In this document: in pieces, positions 24,257-35,382 of the stretch
Layout of the letters: the number at the start of each line of letters is the position of its first letter
Position numbering within the stretch: the stretch's first letter is position 1
DNA from: Lepidodermella squamata
Lineage: Eukaryota; Gastrotricha
Length of the DNA stretch: 64,000 nt
Assembly (NCBI GenBank): GCA_047495785.1
Contig: JBLDXI010000015.1
Coordinates: 1 to 64,000, forward strand
Direction: 5' to 3'
The notes under the pieces: generated by a model
What the model was told of the DNA's origin: nothing
Seen by the model: the letters and a program-made list of their open reading frames with translations, nothing else
Database searches by the model: none
Position numbers and translations under genes: made by a program

Positions 24257-27200
24257 ATGTTATTACTATCGATATCGACGTCGTCGAGGAGGAGTAGGAC
24301 GACAAGGAGCAGCAGTCGATCCTCATCATCATCATTATCATCAGCCGATTTTTTAACTTCAAGCCGGTTATCATCGCCATCGCCATCTTCTTCTTACGTG
24401 ATTGCGATATTGATCGCATTCTACTGCTGCTGTTGTAGTCAACTCGTTGGAGCACAGCAGACCGTGTGGGACACGATTAATCGGAGCCCGGAACTGGCGC
24501 GCTTCAAGGCGCAGATCAACGCGATTCCGAGCCTGCGCGACCGCCTCGCCAACCCCATGTTCAAGTTCACGGTGTTCGCGTACACGGACGACGCGTACCA
24601 GGCGTCGCAGCGCGAACAGGCCGCAGAGCTGAGCCTGCCCGACACCATCAAGTACCACATCTTCGACTCGACCCTGTCGAACCTGGTGCAGCTTAGCGAG
24701 TTCGGCTCGCGCGACGTCCTCCGCACCATGCTCGACACGCCCGTCTTCACGAGCGCCGTCCGCGTCACCGACGACCTCGGCCGCCAGTCCCTGCGCTACT
24801 ACGTCAACCACGCTCAGGTGCGTTCACTTTCTTCTAGGTAGCAGTAATAGTCGATTTTTGTATTAAAAAAATCACCGAGCCTCAGCTAAATCATCTTTCA
24901 GCATTCAGCATCTTTAAGGCAGATTTCAAATCGTTGCGAGGAAACGCAACCTTTAAAATTAACCACAAATTGAGGAATTCTGAACCGGACTCTTTCTAAA
25001 ATCAACTATTTTTTAGAATTAACAAATTTCGAGCTTCCTTAAGTTGCAAATCGATGAATTTACTTGTTCCCCAGGGATAGCACAAACTTTCATTTCCTAT
25101 TAATTCCGCTAACGGTCTAAAATACCCTCATAAAATTGAGGGTCCAGTGCTAAATTTAAGCGCTCTATAGCACTATATTCTCCAATTATTCGCGAGTTTG
25201 GCGACTTGATTTTGGAATGAAATCGCTGACTGGTTCCTGGTACCCCCAGCTGTGTAGAAAATTTGTCAAAATTGGCTACCTGGAAGGTTGATATCGGAAA
25301 ATTACTGACTACAAAATCGATGCTTGTTGCAAAATCGGCTGTCTAAACCCGTAAAATCACCTATCATCAGGATATCTATCGGTTCGAAGCATAAATAAGG
25401 TTAACCTTGAAAAGTTATATTTTTGAGAAGCCTGAATTCACTCAAAAGGTGATTATTTTCCCGTTATCCCTTGAATGGACCCTGGCTTCATTTTTGAAGA
25501 CTAGAAAATATCCTCAAGCTCTGAAGTAGCTTGGAATCAGTAAAAAGTGAGCCTGGAATCTATCTAAAATTTCACCGTGACTTGGCCGATCTTCGCATTT
25601 TTGCGCTAGATAGAAAAATTCAACAATTTTGACTAGTACGCTTTTGTTGCAACGTTTGAATAAAGTTTTTAGCAGGATCTTACATATAGGTATTACTTGG
25701 ATGATTTATATTATCATAGATTTTGTGAAACCTGAATCTATTTGCAATGCTGTTTGTTATTTACCTGTGTGTAGGTGTTGGATCGCGACTACGCGCAGAC
25801 GTTTACAACGGCGTCGGGCGTCGTGTACCTGATCGACCGGGTGCTGGTACCCGTGGGCCGCGCGCAGTCCATCTACGGCTACCTGCAGCTGAGCGAGAAC
25901 CGCGTCACCAAGTTCAACGAGCTCATCGACCGCGTCGTGCAGACCGACCCGCAGTTCCAGACGACGCTGCAGACGTTCGCCAAGGGCACGGCGCTGGTGC
26001 CCAACGACCAGGCCTTCGCCAAGGTGCCGGCGCAGAACCTGGAGCGCGTGAAAACCGACGTGAACCAACTGAAGAACATCGTGCGGGCGCACTTCAACTT
26101 CAAGTCGGTCTACTTCACCGGGCCGATGCAGGTGGGCGAGGTGTACCCGATGGAGTTCAGCACGGCCGAGATCTCGAAGGACGACGACGGCAACGGCGGC
26201 GGCAGCGGCGCCGTGTTCATCACGTGCAACAACGTGCGCACGAAGCTGGCGACGAAGAACGTGCCGATGATGAACGGCGTGATCCACATCATCGAGGACG
26301 TGCTCTTCCCGTACGAGGACCTGCCGACGAAGCTGCGCGCCCAGCCCGACCTGCAGCAGTTCGCCGGCTTCGTCAACGAGGACCCGCAGCTGATGCAGGC
26401 GCTGACGTACGTCGGCACCGACGTCGCGGCGACGAAATACACGGTGCTGGCGCCGAACGACGCCGCCGTGTCCGAGTCGACGCGCATCCAGGGCCCGAAC
26501 CGCCTCAACTCGGCGGACAAGCGCGCGATGGAGCTGCTGCTGAAGGCGCACATCCTGCGCGACGAACTGCGCCTCGGCGACCTGCGCCGCGAACTCGCGC
26601 AGTACACCACGTCGACGAACCCCAACGACGTGCCGCGCTTCGCCCGCCGCATCACCCTCGCCGGCACCGAGCTCCGCTTCTACCGCATCGGAAATGGTAA
26701 TATAACATTATTTGATTGGCTTAACCCATAGGGCGCGGGTCCAGTAAATAAGTTCACAACGTGTCCCATAAAAATAATGTTTTTTACCAGGTAAATTTCA
26801 AATTCATTTGAGAAATAGATGAATTTATCAGCGCTATATTTATGGGAAACGCTGTACCTATATTAATGAATGATATTATGACCGACCAACTTGAGGGGGC
26901 CCATCTAAACAAAATGGGAGGGTTTTTTTTACCTTGGGAGGTCTCTTATGAAAAGCTCTTTTATGTTTGGCGATGGTTTCTTTTTGGCTGGCAATGGCTC
27001 ACCTACCTGATGATGGTTGATGTTGGCATTCATGTGCATTTGTGCAATAAAACAGAGACTTTCGTGAGTGGCGGCTTCACGATGGCGCGCATCACGCCGC
27101 AGCTGAGCAACATCGGCGCGACGAACGGCATCATCCAGCACATCGAGGCGTTCATCGGCAAGCCCGGCCGCTCCATCATCGACACGTTCTTCATGTTCAA

Positions 27201-28879
27201 CGGCCTGCTCAAGTACGCTTTCTGCTGTTTGGCTTGTTTTGTTTTTCGTTGTTGTTAACCTTCTTCTTCTCTTTTACATACCTATAACTACTAATCACTC
27301 GGTGGTGCACTTTTAATTAAAATACGGGGTCCCTGTAATATTAGGCATAACTTTGCGTACCTATAAAAATATCGATATGCCTACATGCGATTATCGATTA
27401 ATGTGTATTAGCGACGCTTTACGCGCAGTCACCCGCGATTGGCGGCTGCATTCCGAACTTGGCGCGCATCATCACGAATGACTGGCGAGTCGGCTCGGTG
27501 GGCGCGTCCAACGGCCTCATCCACTACATCGATGAGTTCCTGTGCCGGCCTGGCCGCACCCTCTATGACAAGTTGCAAATGCTGCCCTTGCTCAAGTATT
27601 ATAAGTCAACAATAATGAATAGCCAGCGCAAAAGATAGCTCGCGATACCGCTTGCCCACATTCCATTCATAAGAAAACCCGCTGCTAGCCGTAATTTTAT
27701 TGTTGATTTTATAGGTAATTATCGACAGCAATCAAGACAGCTTGCATGCGCTTGCACTATTTCAAACTAATTTCCAGCTTTGCATCACATCAGGTTCAAG
27801 ATCCGAACTCAAAAATAATCGAAAAATGTATAGGTTTTTAAAGGATGAAGAACTGATGTGATGCAATGCTTGTCATCTGTTTTCGCTTTCATTCTGATGA
27901 AAACAGTGTCTTATCGAAAGTGTTTAATTTTGCTTTTCATTTGTATAGCACGACGTTTTACTGGATGCGGCAGTACGGCTTCGACAGCCTGATCCGGGGC
28001 CAGCAGCCAGGCGGTGGCTACGTCACCGGTTCTGGCGGGCAGAACATGGCGCCGGGCCAGCCGGGCCAGTTCAACTACACGATATTCGCGCCGAACGAGT
28101 CGGCGTGGACGGCGCTGCTGCTGAAGAACCGCGCGCACGAGTTCCTGAACAGCGGCGACGCCATGTCGCGCATGTGGCGCCGCCACATCGCCCGCACCCA
28201 GGGCTCCATGTACTTCCTGCCCGACCCCTCCGCCATGTTCATCGTGTCCGGCGCTGGCTCGTCGGCGAGCGGCGCCGCGTACCAACAACCGTCAGGTACC
28301 AGCTACACGTCGCAGCAACAGTACGCCTACGGTTCCAACACCAACAACAACCAGCAACAGCAGAATAACTACCAACAGGGTGGCTACAACAATAACAACA
28401 ACAACAACAATAACTATGGAGGCAGTTCTTATGGTAACAACAATAGCGGTTCGTCGTACAACAGTGGCTACAACAACCAGAACAACCAGAACAATAACTA
28501 CAACCAGCAGCAAGGTGGGGTTGTTTCAGACCGGAACAACCAGCAGCAGCCATCGGGCAGCCCGTACGCGTCGCAGCCGTCGACGTCGGGCGCCGCCGCC
28601 ATGAACGTGCAGTCCGAGTTCACGGTGTACACGCTGAATTATCGGGAGACGCTGCGGGTGCGGCGCGTCGGCGACAACTTCGAGGTGCTGTACGGCGACC
28701 AGGTGTACAAGGTGCTGTACCCGAACATCGGCTGCGCCGACGGCATCGTGCACATCATCGACCGGCCCATCCTCATCCGCGACGACCCGATGAGCGAGGT
28801 GGTGCTCGGCGCCTCCAGCTCGCTCGCCTCCCTCGCCCTCGTCACGCTCGCCTCCATCCTAGCCGTTCTAGTTCGTTGA
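24257..28879 (+). CDS. Four-domain fasciclin (FAS1) surface protein, GPI-anchor type, alternatively spliced
   Basis: Exons 24257-24817, 25775-26696, one of 27056-27212 or 27412-27595, then 27949-28879. The product is 856 or 865 residues. All junctions are GT-AG and in frame. An Arg/Ser-rich start precedes a hydrophobic stretch (residues 47-66) ending VGA, a late signal peptide or anchor. Four FAS1 repeats follow, each with a TVFA/ALVPND/TVLAPND/TIFAPNES-type H1 box and a NGVIHIIEDVL or GIVHIIDRP-type H2 box. The fourth is interrupted by a Gln/Asn/Tyr-rich insert. The C-terminus is hydrophobic (SLASLALVTLASILAVL) after small residues, as in GPI-anchored midline-fasciclin/TGFBI relatives. Such proteins act in cell adhesion at the surface or in matrix. 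A candidate AATAAA lies at 30160. The family call is firm; orthology to insect midline fasciclin is inferred from domain count and anchor. Confidence 0.85.
27056..27212 (+). other. FAS1 alternative exon A
   Basis: 157 bp, entering at phase 1 and leaving at phase 2. It encodes 52 residues ending the third FAS1 domain, with the H2 core GATNGIIQHIEAF and a tail ...FNGLLK. The acceptor is aaaacag and the donor AA|gtacgc. Confidence 0.8.
27412..27595 (+). other. FAS1 alternative exon B
   Basis: 184 bp with the same phases as exon A. It encodes 61 residues with the matching core GASNGLIHYIDEF and tail ...MLPLLK. The acceptor is tgtattag and the donor AA|gtatta. The shared architecture marks A and B as a duplicated exon pair. 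Confidence 0.75.
28264..28605 (+). repeat. Gln/Asn/Tyr/Gly-rich coding insert in FAS1 domain 4
   Basis: About 110 codons dominated by CAA/CAG, AAC/AAT, TAC and GGC. It includes an uninterrupted Asn run and several Gln runs, placed between the H1-side and H2-side halves of the last FAS1 domain. Confidence 0.85.
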
Positions 28880-30582
28880 AGAACCATTCAGAAGTACCTA
28901 TAGTTAGTTTTTAGGATGAGCCTAGCAGAGGCTCGCCGGACCGGAAAGACCATCAGCAATTGCAGCAGGTGTTCTCTTTGCCGCCTATTACTGGTCATCA
29001 GAATCTCATCGTGTCTCATATTATCTGCATGCGTGTTCTTTCCGGCCCGGTTCATCATTCGCCCGTTAAAAAACGAGATTACGTCCCACACTAATAGATA
29101 TTTGATAATTTTATAGATGATGACTATAATATTATATGAGGCGATGTTGTTGTTGTGTTTTTTCGCATTGCCATACCTGATCGATGATGATTGTGAGCGC
29201 GTTCGCGCCATCTGCAAACAAACCGTGGTTGTGAATTTTTATACAGACAAAAAACAAACTTACCGCATTAATACTACTTGTTACACTACGATGATGGACT
29301 TGCGCGCATACTTATGCTCTTATGCTTTTTCATTTGCAAAATGACGACGACTGTTCTGAAAAAATCCAATTATGATACCATTGCCTATTATACTGCGATT
29401 GTTGACGCAGATAACCGTATTTACAAGAAGTTGACAAACTTGATTAAAAAAACAATAATTATGCCATTTGAAACTTTTCATTCCTTTCATCTTGTTTCTG
29501 TCGTTGTTGATCACCTGATGATTGCAACGTTCAATATTGTTACAAGGTTCGAACTTTTCGTTCGATAAAACGTAAGGTAATACCTTTACTAATGTCGTCC
29601 AAATTAATTGAAACGCGTCTTCGCAGCTCAAAAAATGATGCGCTCCTTTTTTCACCTTTATCATATAAGCTACCGCGAACAACATTTTTGTGTGTGGAAG
29701 CAAAACCGATTGCTGCGCTTCTTGGTTCAAGCCGATGCCGAATCTGATTGTTTGTTTTGTCCACTGAAAATGAATGAATTTGTAAATAGCAGTAGGCCCT
29801 GCGCCCTGCCAACGTTCCAACCTAGTGAATGTGAAGCGCAGGCGCGGCCATGCAAGCAAGATCATGCGAATAACAATAAGTAGTTGATGAATATTTCTAT
29901 AGGTACCACCTAGCTGTGTTGATGCGCTGAGTTGCTGTACAATTTGTATACCAAGTATGTTGTATACTTACTTATACGTGTATGATACCTTCAACAACGT
30001 ACGTCATTGGTTGTTACTGTTGTGTACTACTGTTATCATGATATAGTATACGCTACAACATGATATACTTATATATTTGAATACTTATTTGATGAATATA
30101 TATTACGAAAAATATGAATACTATTTCGAACTTTGTGTACAACTGCGATTACAAACGGAAATAAAGAAAACACCGTTGAGGATGAACAATAAGATGCGTT
30201 TGTTTGTATTTTCACTTTCACCCATCATTGTGCAGCGAATCTGCAATGAATCGGCTAGTGGACAGACTGCCAAGCGGCAACTGACATTTTACAGCTTCGA
30301 AATTGAGGCATACCGATGGGAACCAGAGAACAGAATACAACTTTTGTTTTGTTTTATTCACTCATTCTGTTGCAGGTACCACCCAAAGTGGACTTGGAAG
30401 CGCGGTAACTGAAGAATAGTTTGCATGTTGGCGTAATAAAATAGAGAGAGAGAAAGAGACGGATAGATATCGAGAGCGAGCAAGAAGCGGCGATACTCGC
30501 ACTCTTTGAGCACATACACTTCATTCACTGTGGGCTAATTTGTTGAACAATTTGGCAAGGTACAAAGTAAGTCTGTATCTGA
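28880..30582. other. Interval between convergent genes
   Basis: This is the 3' side of the FAS1 gene (+) and of the Q/H-rich gene (-). AATAAA occurs on + at 30160 and 30435, and on - (TTTATT) at 30353, so the two 3' UTRs may overlap. Frames of 70-180 codons exist on both strands but are AT-rich and unsupported. Confidence 0.4.
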
Positions 30583-32635
30583 CTAGAACCACGCATTGTA
30601 GCCACCGTTTTCATACTGCGCCTGCTGCTGCTGCTGTTGCTGTTGCTGATGATAAGGATGAGGATTGTAGTAAGACGGCTGTTGTGGCTGCTGGTGATGG
30701 TAGTCATAATGATGATGGTGTTGCTGTTGCTGCTCTGATGGGTACTGAGGGTAGTGGGCGTAGGGCTGCGGCTGGTGGTGGTAGTGGTGGTAGTGGTGGT
30801 GCGACGGCCGTTGAGCCGGGTGCACGTGGTGGTAGTACTGCAAGTGCGCAGCAGCAACAGCAGGTGCATGGGCGGCCGGCGACGGCCGAGGTCGAGGCTG
30901 AACAGCAGCAGAAGCAGAAGCAGGCAGCAGAGGCTGAGCAAACGGCTCAAACAACGGCGCCGGTTCCGCCTGTTCGTAGACCGGTTGCTGTTGCTGGGCA
31001 GGATGGGGGTAGGCCTGGTGGTGGAGGTGAGGGTGGGTGTGCAGCGCCGCCGCCTGCCCGCGATAATAATCGATCAGCTGCGACTCGCTCAGCCGTTGCC
31101 GCTGCTGCGCTGCTGCGGATGGCTTCACTATGGGCCTGCCTTTCGCTCGCTTCGCCACCGGCTTGCCGTCGTCGTCGCACTGGTAAAGCTCCGACGGGAT
31201 GAAGCAGGCTGGGTTCGGCGTCGGCGCCTCCGCCCACGCGCCGCCCGTCTCGCCCACCGCGTTCCACTCCGCCCGTTCCGCCGCCGTCCATTCGTGCTCG
31301 CGCCTGTAGTCATCCAGCCCATCTCCTCCACCCCCGGTCCCACCAGCCGCCGATTTCTTCTTGTTCTTCTGCTGGTCCTTCTGCAGCAGAAATGACGGCG
31401 TCAGAGACACGACGCGCGGCAACAACTTCTTCTTCGTCGTCTTCTTCTTAACCGCTTTCACCTTCTTCGCAGACTCTAGCTCGACTTTCCCTGCTTCATC
31501 TTTACCACTACTCTCACCGACTACGATCACGTCCTCGTCATCATCTTCATCCGGCGGGTTCCACAGTGCTTCGACGCAGCCCGGCACGAGTTCCGGTGGC
31601 GCTTCCATTTTCACTGACGCTGCACACACATTCAAATGAGCAGTCAATCCCTCTGATTCACAAAATGTGCGACAACTAACCGTCGAAACGAGGCAGTTCA
31701 GTCGCTACTATTTGAAAGCCCTGGTCGCGGTCTGGACACGGCGGTAAATGCTCACCTGTTGAAATAACGCCAACTATCACTTTAAAACCAGACAGTCACG
31801 CTCTACCACTTACGAGGCGCTGGTATCGGCCGAAACCGCGTCCGATTCTTCACCAGTTCTGAAAGAGGACTGCAAAACAGCGAATTATTTCGGCATAAAA
31901 CATGTCAACTTACAGTCGAGTAGGTTCGTACTTGGGCGGTGCAGGCCGCGCGTACGGATGAAACCGGTAGTCTTTAACGCCCGTCGTTTTGTCTAGCGCA
32001 GTTGCTAAAGACGACGAAGCTTCTTGCAGCTGTTGTTGCTGTTGCTGTTGTGAAAGCAATGATTCTTCACCACCAGACTCCATATCTGACGAGAAATATT
32101 CGCTTGAACCTGTTACGTGGTCAACCATAGCCGTCACCACGGCAACAATGTCGACAGCTATAGCTAAACTTTGATGCGTCTCCAAGCATTCTGCGTTGTA
32201 TGACGTAGGGCTGGCGCTGCACATTTCTTTATTATTTTCACTCATCGCAGATTCAGCTATTCCGCTATCGCATACTCCGCTCCTCGCTCTTTTATCAACT
32301 TGATCGCCTTCGCCGCCACTACCATCGTCATCACTTATTTCGATGACGACTGCCGACTCTTCGGAAGAAGCTGTCGACGGAAGTTTGCAGGCGTTATTGT
32401 TAACGGGCGGCGCCACGACGCCTTCATTTTTTTCATCGTCACTGCTTATGAGGCAAGATTCATCCGGATCTTCGCCGTTATTAATCACAGCATATTTCGA
32501 TGCGTCACATGGCTCTCTCAGCAAATCATCCTCTACTGCATCTTCTGCCACTTCCTTTTTCACCTCGACATTTGCTTTATCATTAGTTTTCTCATCAGTT
32601 TCGAGTATAGCAACATCAGCAGCATCCGTGGTCAT
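30583..32635 (-). CDS. Unrecognised acidic, Gln/His-rich protein, 604 aa
   Basis: Two exons, 32635-31914 and 31675-30583, join in frame (CT|gtaagt donor, gttag acceptor, phase 2). I do not recognise the protein. The N-terminal 240 residues are acidic and contain a SUMO-interaction-like VVIEISDDD and a Gln run. The middle has an acidic patch (EDDDEDVIVV) followed at once by a Lys-rich stretch that could be a nuclear signal. The C-terminal 180 residues are dominated by Gln, His, Pro and Tyr and end near ENGGYNAWF. There is no membrane segment. Composition suggests a nuclear, largely disordered protein, perhaps a transcription co-factor; that is inference. The ATG at 32635 is chosen because the open frame further upstream has no ATG. 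The spacer to PCNP is 1.1 kb and the two are divergently arranged. Confidence 0.65.
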
Positions 32636-32999
32636 AAATAAGATTGAATTGTGGCAATCAAATAACAATTATAAAACCTAGCAACGAACAAGAAGATTTG
32701 ATTATTAAAATGGTCCGACTAGCAGTTTTCTTCGCTTAATCAACTTGTGACTGCGCGCGACTTCTATCATCATCATGGACTCATTTTCGGTGCCCATCTA
32801 CTATTAATACAGATGGCAGCGGCCCAGAAAATAAGGTTTCCTAGGTTTGCTATTTTCACCAGGCTTGCAAATTTACGATTAATACTTATGTCGCCTCAAC
32901 GAATAGTTCGCACATCGTGCAACCGTCATAATTCACTAATGATTTTTCGACGGCACACACAGTTTTTCCAGTTTGAGCGCAAGCAATGCCAGAAAGCAA

Positions 33000-33500
33000 A
33001 CTTTCAACTATCTAGCAAATGCCGCCTCGAGCCTTGACGTCGATATGCCAATAGCCTAAAACCCCTATAGGAAACCGCGCGCGGGCCTCCGGCCAGCTCC
33101 TGTCGACGTCGTTTCGAAGTTACCCGCCAAAACAAAATATATTTTCGTCGAAAAAATATTTTGCTGGATTGGTTTGACTTTCCTAAGACATGCCGATTAT
33201 TTTTCCATAAGTCGGTAATGTCGAATGACCTTGAACTGCCGCGATACAATGTTTGCGCGCAGAGATTTTTTTGTTGGTGCTGGCGCAGCGATGGATGCGT
33301 CGATAGAGATCCGAAATCCCTAGGTAAAAGCTCTTCGCCAGCTTCCGGGTTTGTGCTAGGAACGGAATGGAACAATTACCCGAAAACCCGAAGATCTTCA
33401 GAGACTAGCTGGTTAAAATTTTGTCAACAATCTGCGATCTGCCCTACGCCCAAGAGCTAAAGTGAGAATCTCGAATCTGAAGTGTAAATACATAGTCATA
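33000..33500. other. Spacer upstream of PCNP
   Basis: Overlapping frames of 100-120 codons lie on both strands, but they contain no domain or splice support. They are probably chance or relic DNA. Confidence 0.3.
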
Positions 33501-33756
33501 TACATGTTGACCGGGCTATTTTTTCAATTGCGATTGATTGGCTTTATTACCTCTTACCTTATTACCTAGAACTATTCTTAGTTGCTGAAGTTATCAATTT
33601 GTCAACTGTCAACTGCGTTAAACGTTTTAAGTTCTTGCACATCGGTTTTCGGTTTTCTTGATACTTACAGTAACAAATGTGGTATATTTTGAGTATTATT
33701 TCCCTAGGTTCTATTTATACTTCATATTCACAAATTATTGATATACTGGTTAAACA

Positions 33757-34537
33757 ATGCCGCGTGATGATGGTAACAAGGTGGCGACTAAGGAGACGGA
33801 TAAGCGTGGTAGGTTGGCCGGGTTCACTATAGCCCGTGCCACGCCTTTATTCGTAAATAGCAATGCTAATGCGTTCAAGTTGTTTTTATCAACATGAACT
33901 GAATGCCTGTTAGAAGATCACACTTCTTCAACGAAACAATCGGTTTCTACTGTGGTAGCTAGAGCACCGGTACCACCACCAATACCGCCGCCGCCGCCGC
34001 CGCCTGTGCCTCCTGTGCCTCGCAGCGAAGATTCATCAAAGACGAATGCAAAGAACACGTCACCGGGTCTCTCAATTTCTCTTGGACTGAAAAGAACCTC
34101 TCCGGCTCTCACGTCAACTCAGCCTTCTAAAGCGCCCAAGCTTGCGATTGTATTGCCTTCAGCAAAAGATTCCGCCGTCACAGCAAAAAAATCTGATAAG
34201 ATCACAGCCCCTCTACCGCAGACAAAAATCAGCAGCAATGTAGCTCGAGTGTTCGGCGATGACGACGACGACAGCAACGAAGAGGTTTGTTGAAAAATGC
34301 ATATTTGCGCTCGTTATGTAATAATAATTTTTATATCGCAAACTGTAGGAGATTCCGGCTGAATATCGCATTCGAATGCGCAATAAAGGTCGCGAAAACC
34401 CGACGGCCTGTGGGCCCAATTCTTTCGGCAAAATGGGCGGCATGGGTTTCTGTGATTATCGGTCGATGCAAGAGCGTGAGCTCGAAGCAATGGCTCGGCA
34501 GTTGGCGGAGGATACCGAAAAGCCGAATAGCTCGTAG
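33757..34537 (+). CDS. PCNP: PEST proteolytic signal-containing nuclear protein (PCNP)
   Basis: Exons 33757-33808, 33914-34284 and 34349-34537 join in frame to give 203 residues (vertebrate PCNP is about 178). The diagnostic C-terminal block is intact: an acidic DDDDSNEE, then IPAEYRIRMRNKGRENPT, GPNSFGK and GF, which matches the PCNP signature [20 protein letters not shown]...GPNSFNK...GF. The middle is Ser/Thr/Lys-rich with a Pro run (33970-34010) and an ISLGLKR segment. PCNP is a small nuclear protein rich in PEST sequence and linked to ubiquitin turnover. The ATG is the first in frame. Introns are only 105 and 64 bp. Confidence 0.85.
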
Positions 34538-34683
34538 TCTCTCGTTTCTCCTCTCAGCAAACTTGTTGTTTTTCCTTTGCCGATTGGATCACATCCGTAA
34601 ATGTTGACATTTGCAAGATATCGTTGTTATTGAGGACGGCGACATTTCTAAGCTTTCCTTTGATGAACGGTTGCCAATTTTGA

Positions 34684-34689
34684 AATAAA
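34684..34689 (+). promoter_or_regulatory. Poly(A) signal of PCNP
   Basis: AATAAA, 147 bp after the PCNP stop. Confidence 0.6.
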
Positions 34690-34746
34690 TTATCTTCTTG
34701 GTACTTCTTGGTACATATTTATTTGAATATTGGTTTTTGAAATGCT

Positions 34747-34999
34747 TCAATGCAACGCTGAGAGAGATCGATTGCTACGCAGAAAGAGTGTACCCAATTG
34801 GAACTGCATGCGAAAAACGTGAAGCGAGAAGCCTGTCGACGAAGATGTCGTAGAAGCGATAACCGTAATCAGATCTACGTATTGGTAATCGTGATTTTGA
34901 GATAGCTTCGCACAACCGAAGGCGTTTCCCAAAACTGTCTAACATTGACTTAGTAGCAAGTCCGAAATGGCGTTTAACCAAATGGTCCAGGTGCTCCAA
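34747..34999 (-). other. Short minus-strand open frame, unassigned
   Basis: A 74-codon frame starting MEHLDHLVKRHFG with fairly protein-like composition sits just past PCNP. No family is recognised and no splice partner is evident. It may be a gene remnant or chance. Confidence 0.2.
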
Positions 35000-35382
35000 A
35001 TGAAAAAAACCCCATGTTGATTGAATTATTTTGATGATTTTATTTGTTTGATTGATCCGTCAAAACAAAGTAATAAATAGCAATAATAATATTTTTCTTG
35101 ATTTTCAGCATGAAAATGCGAACTATAGAACATCATATCCAAACATTATCATCATCGACAGCAGGAGCAGCAGTTTTCAGAGACAAAAAATTAAAAATCT
35201 GTATAATTGAGTTGATGTGTATACATAAAGTGTCGATTTCGCGATAATAATCACGTGAATAAGAGAAATTATCATGTACAATGTAACGAAAACAAGAAAA
35301 TCAGCAGCGCTATAAACTAATCAGAGGACAACAACAAAAACAAATCATTTTTGTTTGATTTTTTTTCGATTAGACGAGTAAT

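Noticed and set aside
24371-28753. Long minus-strand frames opposite the FAS1 exons (up to 264 codons)
   Set aside because: They mirror GC-rich exons whose third positions are mostly G or C, which removes stops on the other strand. No family is recognised in them.
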